Shown here one piece after another: positions 5,721 to 9,559 of a DNA stretch of 9,559 bases; within the stretch, counting starts at the first letter, position 1, and each line of letters begins with the position of its first letter. This DNA comes from Methanobrevibacter sp. (lineage in GTDB: Archaea; Methanobacteriota; Methanobacteria; Methanobacteriales; Methanobacteriaceae). The notes beneath the pieces are model-generated. The model was not told where the DNA came from. It did not search any database and saw only the letters and a program-made list of their open reading frames with translations. Position numbers and translations under genes: made by a program. Location: positions 1,788 through 11,346 of the forward strand of contig JAUNXD010000032.1 of the NCBI GenBank assembly GCA_030539985.1, given 5' to 3'.

Positions 5721-6837
5721 ACTCTATCGGATAAAACTCCGAATATTTGGAATCCCTCTCTATCGGATTTCTTCCAAGGTCACGAACCATCCTGCTCAGT
5801 GTGTCGATTGATGCTTCAACACCGTCCGGAGCGCCTGAAGCTTCTGAGAGCTCATCACCGCCCAATGTACCTCCAAGATCATTGGCACCTGCAGTCAAAA
5901 CGACCTGTGCAAATCTGAAACCCATCTTCACCCAGGACACCTGAATGTTGGCAATAGTATCTCTCAGCATAAGCCTTGAAACTGCATAAAGCTTCAGGTC
6001 CTGTGTTCCTGTGGCTCCAAGTTCCTTTTGACCTTCCAGAAAAATAGGAGAATATTCGTGCATGAACGTCATCGGGATGAACTCGGTAAAACCATGGGTT
6101 TCCTTTTGAATTTGTCTTATAATATCAATATGCTCTACCCTTTCCTCGAGGGTTTCAACATGACCGTACATTATTGTTGCTGAACCCGGTATTCCAACTT
6201 CCTGAGCGATTTTAACGGTATCGATCCATTCGGCAACGCTAACCTTTTCGGGACATATTATCTCTCTTGATCTGTCTGTAAGTATTTCGGCAGCGGTACC
6301 GGGCAATGTGTCAAGTCCTGCTTTTTTGAGTATTTCAAAACCTTCTGCAACATCAATGCCTGAAACAATGCATGCGTCCTTAATCATTGTCGGTGAAAAG
6401 CCGTGTATGGACACATCCGGATATTCGTCCTTGAGCAGTGTGAGAAGATGCTCATAGTATTCTATGTCGGCATCGGGAAGCACTCCGCCCATAAGTGTGA
6501 ATTCACGGGCGCCGTTTGCCACCGCACCTTCGGCCTTGGCAAGTATTTCATCATCATTCAGTATATATGCTTCAGGATCATCCTCATCCTTTCCAAAGGC
6601 GCAGAATCCGCATCTGACTGTACATATATTTGTGAAGTTAATGTTGCAGTTATTGATGAATGTGACGTTGTCTCCGACGATTTCGCTTCTTAAATAATCG
6701 GCGGTTGCAAGCAAAGGATATAAATCAGGGCCTCTGATATTCATCAGATAATTGGCCTCTTCAACTGAAATCTCCTCATCAAGGGATTTTGTTAAAATCT
6801 TTTCAGTTTCAGAGGAAATGGGTAGTTTATTAAACAT
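5719..6837 (-). CDS. cofH: CofH, F420 cofactor FO synthase subunit (radical SAM)
   Basis: A radical SAM enzyme that joins 5-amino-6-(D-ribitylamino)uracil to the hydroxybenzyl part of L-tyrosine, the step before CofG closes the deazaflavin FO ring of coenzyme F420. The 372-aa length is normal. The NINFTNIC segment leads into Cys72, Cys76 and Cys79 (C-x3-C-x2-C), followed by AFGK; this Asn/Thr-rich lead-in is typical of CofH rather than CofG. Further conserved patches include TLMGGVLPD, a SIHGFSP segment, LPGTAAEILTD, and MYGHVET with a GFTEFIPM strand. The first gene of a two-gene unit with tmk, it lies divergent from comDE. The ATG has no Shine-Dalgarno site and lies about 25 nt from a TATA-like run, so it may be leaderless. 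No cofG is in the window. Confidence 0.93.
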   Translation of the reverse strand: MFNKLPISSETEKILTKSLDEEISVEEANYLMNIRGPDLYPLLATADYLRSEIVGDNVTFINNCNINFTNICTVRCGFCAFGKDEDDPEAYILNDDEILAKAEGAVANGAREFTLMGGVLPDADIEYYEHLLTLLKDEYPDVSIHGFSPTMIKDACIVSGIDVAEGFEILKKAGLDTLPGTAAEILTDRSREIICPEKVSVAEWIDTVKIAQEVGIPGSATIMYGHVETLEERVEHIDIIRQIQKETHGFTEFIPMTFMHEYSPIFLEGQKELGATGTQDLKLYAVSRLMLRDTIANIQVSWVKMGFRFAQVVLTAGANDLGGTLGGDELSEASGAPDGVEASIDTLSRMVRDLGRNPIERDSKYSEFYPIE

Positions 6838-6851
6838 GATTTTATATTAGA

Positions 6852-6866
6852 TTTAAATAAATAAAA
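6852..6866 (-). promoter_or_regulatory. Candidate TATA region of cofH
   Basis: On the minus strand this reads TTTTTATTTATTTAAAT, centred about 25 nt upstream of the cofH ATG at 6837. The position fits a leaderless or very short leader transcript. The AT-rich context makes the exact box uncertain. Confidence 0.35.
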
Positions 6867-6893
6867 AGGTTACTATTAATTATTTTGAATTTA

Positions 6894-6927
6894 AATAACT
6901 TTTTATAGTTATTATGATATATAATAA
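6894..6927 (+). promoter_or_regulatory. comD promoter region with inverted repeat
   Basis: AATAACT (6894-6900) and AGTTATT (6907-6913) form a 7-bp inverted repeat around TTTTAT. This repeat overlaps one candidate TATA box; another (GATATATAAT, about 6916-6925) follows. With the first box, transcription would start near 6931 and leave a leader of about 23 nt holding the weak Shine-Dalgarno-like GAAGTGA before ATG 6954. The repeat could be an operator blocking TATA-binding protein. Confidence 0.35.
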
Positions 6928-6953
6928 TTATCAATTAATAGAAGTGAAAGAAA

Positions 6954-7445
6954 ATGGATAGTACCGAAGCTATTTATAATGGACTTAAGGATGCAGACAT
7001 CGACTTTATCGTCAGCGTCCCATGCGTTAACCTCACAAGATTACTGAACATGATTGATGAAGACCCTGAAATTACACATATTCCAGTTACACGTGAAGAG
7101 GAAGGGATTGGAATCTGTGCCGGTGCATATCTTGGAGGAAAGAAGACCGCAATACTTATGCAGAATTCAGGACTTGGAAACTCAATAAACGCTCTTAAAT
7201 CACTTATGGAGCTTTATGAATTTCCATTGCTGATGATTATGAGCCACAGGGGAACCGAAGGCGAAAACATTGTTGGCCAGGTCCCTATGGGGGAGTCAAC
7301 TCCAAGGATACTGGAGGCTATGAACTTCAACTTTTTCAAACCCGAAACCCCTGAGGCTGCATATGAGGCGGTCAGGCTGTCATGGGAATTGTCAGAGGAA
7401 GAGGGAAAACCCGTGAGCATACTATTGGAGATTAAATATTGGTGA
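6954..7445 (+). CDS. comD: Sulfopyruvate decarboxylase subunit alpha ComD
   Basis: Forms, with ComE, the thiamine-diphosphate enzyme that decarboxylates 3-sulfopyruvate to sulfoacetaldehyde in coenzyme M biosynthesis. At 163 aa it is the size of archaeal ComD and corresponds to the N-terminal (pyrimidine-binding) domain of larger TPP enzymes. SVPCVNLTRLL (about 21-31) and PVTREEEGIGICAGAYLGG (about 44-62) are characteristic. The Glu cluster 48-50 contains the acidic residue expected to activate the cofactor. QNSGLGNSINAL follows at about 70-81. It is translationally linked to comE: its stop codon is part of the comE Shine-Dalgarno site. It is divergent from cofH. Confidence 0.93.
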   Translation: MDSTEAIYNGLKDADIDFIVSVPCVNLTRLLNMIDEDPEITHIPVTREEEGIGICAGAYLGGKKTAILMQNSGLGNSINALKSLMELYEFPLLMIMSHRGTEGENIVGQVPMGESTPRILEAMNFNFFKPETPEAAYEAVRLSWELSEEEGKPVSILLEIKYW

Positions 7446-7446
7446 T
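7441..7446 (+). promoter_or_regulatory. Shine-Dalgarno GGTGAT of comE, overlapping the comD stop
   Basis: GGTGAT is an exact complement to the archaeal 16S 3' end. It contains the comD stop TGA (7443-7445) and precedes the comE ATG by 3 nt, indicating coupled translation and balanced production of the two subunits. Confidence 0.75.
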
Positions 7447-7449
7447 AAC

Positions 7450-7986
7450 ATGGCAAGATATAAGGCGATTTATGATATTATGGGATACATTGACGAGGAA
7501 CTTGTAATCTGCAATATAGGATTTCCGTCAAGGGAACTGTATGAACTCGATGACAGGCCTAAAAACTTCTACATGATCGGTTCAATGGGTCTTGCCTCAT
7601 CCATCGGTTTGGGCCTTGCACTTGCAAAGCCTTATGAGGATGTTGTTGTCATTGACGGTGACGGGTCATTGCTTATGAACATGGGTTCACTTGCAACAGT
7701 CTTTGCAAACAATCCAGACAATCTCACATGGATTGTAATTGACAACGGTGCCTACGGATCAACCGGAAACCAGGATACATATGCCCAGAAGGTTGACCTT
7801 CTTGATGTTGCAAAGGGCGTTGGGTTTAAAAACTGTTTTGATTTTGAAGATGTCAATTTGCATGACGTCATTGACAGTGATGATGCAAGCTTTATAATAT
7901 ATCGCACCGAACCGGGAAATTCCGATGCCCCTATTATAGACCTTGATCCGATAACAATCAAGGAAAGATTCATGGCATCATTTTAA
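7450..7986 (+). CDS. comE: Sulfopyruvate decarboxylase subunit beta ComE
   Basis: The thiamine-diphosphate and Mg2+-binding subunit of sulfopyruvate decarboxylase, partner of ComD in coenzyme M synthesis. At 178 aa it is a separate small subunit, as in Methanocaldococcus. The TPP-binding motif is clear: GDGS at residues 70-73, followed about 25 residues later by DNGAYGSTGNQ (98-108). Upstream is a glycine-rich GSMGLASSIGLGLA (44-57) typical of the diphosphate-binding fold. The C-terminal segment EPGNSDAPIIDLDP matches the usual end of this subunit. It is followed by a T-rich run and a long imperfect hairpin. Confidence 0.93.
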   Translation: MARYKAIYDIMGYIDEELVICNIGFPSRELYELDDRPKNFYMIGSMGLASSIGLGLALAKPYEDVVVIDGDGSLLMNMGSLATVFANNPDNLTWIVIDNGAYGSTGNQDTYAQKVDLLDVAKGVGFKNCFDFEDVNLHDVIDSDDASFIIYRTEPGNSDAPIIDLDPITIKERFMASF

Positions 7987-8044
7987 TTCTTTTTTCGATT
8001 AATTATTTTAAATGGTAAACATAAAAACCATTGAATAATTAATC
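7987..8044 (+). terminator. T-tract plus long imperfect hairpin after comE
   Basis: Immediately after the comE stop is a T-rich tract (7987-7995), the usual archaeal terminator signal. Then arms GATTAATTATT (7997-8007) and AATAATTAATC (8034-8044) pair perfectly over 11 bp. After a small internal loop (3 nt against 1) AATGGT (8011-8016) pairs with ACCATT (8027-8032) around a 10-nt A-rich loop. The hairpin follows rather than precedes the T-tract, so it is not a bacterial-type terminator. It may stabilise the 3' end or act as a DNA site. Confidence 0.5.
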
Positions 8045-8067
8045 ACTAAATTTATTTAATTCAACTG

Positions 8068-8100
8068 CTTTTATATATCAGCCATTGCTTGAAGTGCAAT
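8068..8100 (+). promoter_or_regulatory. Candidate promoter and operator of the symporter gene
   Basis: CTTTTATATATCA (8068-8080) is a good TATA box, predicting a start near 8101 and a leader of about 58 nt. ATTGC (8084-8088) and GCAAT (8096-8100) form an inverted repeat between box and start, a position suited to a repressor. A second TATA-like stretch near 8118-8126 predicts a start about 9 nt before the ATG, so two alternative promoters are possible. Confidence 0.35.
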
Positions 8101-8158
8101 CCATATCAAACCTTTAATTTTTATACTAATATTAATATAAAAGTAATTGTGGTAAAAA

Positions 8159-9445
8159 ATGTTTGATAAACTAAAAAGTATTAGCCTCGGAAATTGGATA
8201 CTTATCGGAATGATATTGGGTCTGGTCGTAGGTTTGATATTGAATTTCTATGTTGACAACACTTTTATCAAGAAGATAATATTGATGGACAACGTTTTCT
8301 ACCTGGGAGGAAACCTCTTCATCAAACTGATGAAGATGCTTGTCGTACCACTTGTATTCTTCTCAATCGTTGTCGGTGTTGCATCAATTTCAGATATCAA
8401 AACAATCGGCTCCATAGGAGGAACAACAATCCTCATATATCTGATTACAACCGCCGTTGCAGTTACAATCGCACTGTTTATAGGCATGACCATTCAGCCG
8501 GGCGTCGGTTTGAATATGGGTGCAGTACAAACCTCAAACGTAACAATAAATCAGACAATGACAGATACAATATTGAATATGGTGCCTGACAACCCATTCA
8601 GTTCCCTTGCAACAGGAGACATGCTACCGGTAATCATCTTTGCAGTACTTATAGGCATTATACTGGCCAAATTAAGGCAGGAAACCAAAATAATAAATAA
8701 GATATTCACCGAAGGAAACACCATCATGATGGAAATGACAAACATCGTGATGAAATTCGCCCCAATCGGCGTATTCTGTCTTATGGCACGTACCTTCGGA
8801 GGACTTGGATTCGAAGGTATGCTGCCTCTTGCAAAGTACGTCATCTGCGTGCTCATAGGATTGGCAATACAGGCATTCATTGTCTATCCGTCAATAATGA
8901 TTGCATTCACACGCCTAAACCCTATCAGATTCTTCAAAAGGTTTATTTCAGTAATGTTTTTCGCATTCTCATCATCAACTTCAAATGCGACAATACCTCT
9001 GAACCTGAATAAACTTGAGGAAATGGGAGTTTCAAGGGAAGTGTCATCATTCACAATTCCATTAGGTGCAACAATAAACATGGACGGTACAGCAATCATG
9101 CAGGGTGTTGCGGTAATGTTTGCAGCACAGGCATACGGAATCGATCTCGGCACCTCTGCACTGATAACAGTAATATTTACTGCAGTGATGGCATCAATCG
9201 GTACAGCAGGCGTTCCTTCCGTGGGACTTGTAACTCTTACAATGGTTTTCAACTCAGTAGGCTTGCCGGTAAACGCAATAGGCATAATTTTCGGAATAGA
9301 CCATATCCTGGACATGTTCAGAACCGCCGTAAACATTACAGGCGATGCAATCTGTACAATAATCGTTTCATTCAGAAACAATGCACTGGATAAGGATATA
9401 TTCAACAAGAAAAAAGAGCCTAAAAAACATAAACATATTATGTAA
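8159..9445 (+). CDS. Dicarboxylate/acidic amino acid:cation symporter (DAACS, SLC1)
   Basis: A cation-coupled membrane transporter of the GltP/GltPh family, 428 aa, expected to have eight membrane helices and two re-entrant hairpins. The signature regions are present: serine-rich hairpin 1, FSSSTSNATIP, at about residues 270-280; NMDGT at 307-311; the hairpin 2 loop GTAGVPSVGLVT; and DMFRTAVNITGD at 385-396. Arg388 aligns with the GltPh arginine that binds the substrate side-chain carboxylate, so aspartate, glutamate or a C4-dicarboxylate is more likely than a neutral amino acid. The coupling ion (Na+ or H+) is not determined. The C-terminus is Lys/His-rich and cytoplasmic. The gene appears monocistronic, with its own promoter and a terminator overlapping the stop codon. 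Such carriers are common in bacteria, and acquisition by transfer is possible but untested here. Confidence 0.93.
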   Translation: MFDKLKSISLGNWILIGMILGLVVGLILNFYVDNTFIKKIILMDNVFYLGGNLFIKLMKMLVVPLVFFSIVVGVASISDIKTIGSIGGTTILIYLITTAVAVTIALFIGMTIQPGVGLNMGAVQTSNVTINQTMTDTILNMVPDNPFSSLATGDMLPVIIFAVLIGIILAKLRQETKIINKIFTEGNTIMMEMTNIVMKFAPIGVFCLMARTFGGLGFEGMLPLAKYVICVLIGLAIQAFIVYPSIMIAFTRLNPIRFFKRFISVMFFAFSSSTSNATIPLNLNKLEEMGVSREVSSFTIPLGATINMDGTAIMQGVAVMFAAQAYGIDLGTSALITVIFTAVMASIGTAGVPSVGLVTLTMVFNSVGLPVNAIGIIFGIDHILDMFRTAVNITGDAICTIIVSFRNNALDKDIFNKKKEPKKHKHIM

Positions 9446-9477
9446 CAAGCAATTGTTACATAATCTTTAATTTTTTT
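9437..9477 (+). terminator. Hairpin plus T-tract terminator overlapping the symporter stop
   Basis: ATTATGTAACAA (9437-9448) pairs perfectly over 12 bp with TTGTTACATAAT (9453-9464) around a GCAA tetraloop, a GNRA-type loop. CTTTAA and seven Ts (9471-9477) follow. The TAA stop codon of the symporter (9443-9445) lies within the left arm. The layout is that of an intrinsic terminator. Confidence 0.7.
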
Positions 9478-9484
9478 GGATTTT

Positions 9485-9524
9485 AAAAAATAGAAAAATG
9501 GTAGAATTTAGTTGAAAATTCTAC
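9485..9524 (-). terminator. Minus-strand hairpin plus T-tract terminator
   Basis: Read on the minus strand, GTAGAATTT (9524-9516) pairs with AAATTCTAC (9509-9501) over 9 bp around a 6-nt loop, followed by CATTTTTCTATTTTTT (9500-9485). The left arm contains the TAG stop (9523-9521) of the gene entering from the right. It mirrors the symporter terminator. Confidence 0.6.
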
Positions 9525-9559
9525 TTGAATTTGATTTTAAACGTTTTGGATACTGCATT
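9521..9559 (-). CDS. Partial gene, C-terminal 12 codons only
   Basis: The minus strand is open from the right edge to TAG 9523-9521 and ends Asn-Ala-Val-Ser-Lys-Thr-Phe-Lys-Ile-Lys-Phe-Lys, a basic, strand-like tail. The main support is the hairpin and T-tract that overlap the stop exactly as at the neighbouring symporter gene. Twelve codons cannot give a product, and the frame could be fortuitous. Confidence 0.4.
   Translation of the reverse strand, partial: NAVSKTFKIKFK

Noticed and set aside
6403..6697. Plus-strand frames of 96 and 77 aa within cofH
   Set aside because: They lie opposite the conserved radical SAM coding sequence and show no protein family or initiation signals.
8551..9408. 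Long minus-strand open frames (109 and 174 aa) inside the symporter gene
   Set aside because: They are antisense to a well-identified membrane protein, have no Shine-Dalgarno site or promoter, and their hydrophobic composition is the mirror of membrane-helix codons.

Overview
The window looks like chromosomal DNA of a methanogenic archaeon of the order Methanobacteriales, most likely Methanobrevibacter or a close relative. It has AT-rich intergenic regions, archaeal TATA boxes, and GGTGAT/AGGTG Shine-Dalgarno sites on downstream genes. Its gene set is restricted to archaea and methanogens: both subunits of the archaeal/eukaryotic-type primase, sulfopyruvate decarboxylase (coenzyme M) and CofH (coenzyme F420). 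No rRNA, tRNA, CRISPR array or insertion sequence was seen.

Layout. (a) 1-338, minus strand: a small 91-aa protein with a toxin-like outline, followed by the first eight codons of a second gene that runs off the edge. (b) 339-573: a 235-bp AT-rich divergent intergenic region with repeated AAATCAA words and a TATA box placed for a leaderless priL transcript. (c) 574-5135: the primase region. priL is followed by a convergent unknown gene (171 aa, overlapping priL's 3' end by 11 nt), a GNAT acetyltransferase, an iron-sulfur flavoprotein, priS and a small unknown 85-aa protein. The two primase subunits are therefore separated by about 2 kb of apparently unrelated genes. (d) 5137-6837, minus strand: cofH, then a dTMP-kinase-like gene with a TTG start whose Shine-Dalgarno site overlaps cofH's stop codon. 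(e) 6954-7986, plus strand: comD-comE, divergent from cofH and coupled to each other by a GGTGAT motif. (f) 8159-9445: a dicarboxylate/acidic amino acid:cation symporter of the DAACS/SLC1 family. It ends in a near-perfect hairpin plus T-tract. Facing it is a mirror-image minus-strand hairpin plus T-tract that overlaps the stop codon of a gene entering from the right edge.

Functionally, (c) is DNA replication priming, with a nucleotide kinase nearby, and (d)-(e) are methanogen cofactor biosynthesis. No clearly new multi-gene system was identified. The items most worth a second look are the toxin-like pair at the left edge, the repeat and origin-like elements before the two primase genes, the leaderless versus Shine-Dalgarno promoter pattern, the genes between priL and priS, and the paired stop-codon hairpins at the right end.
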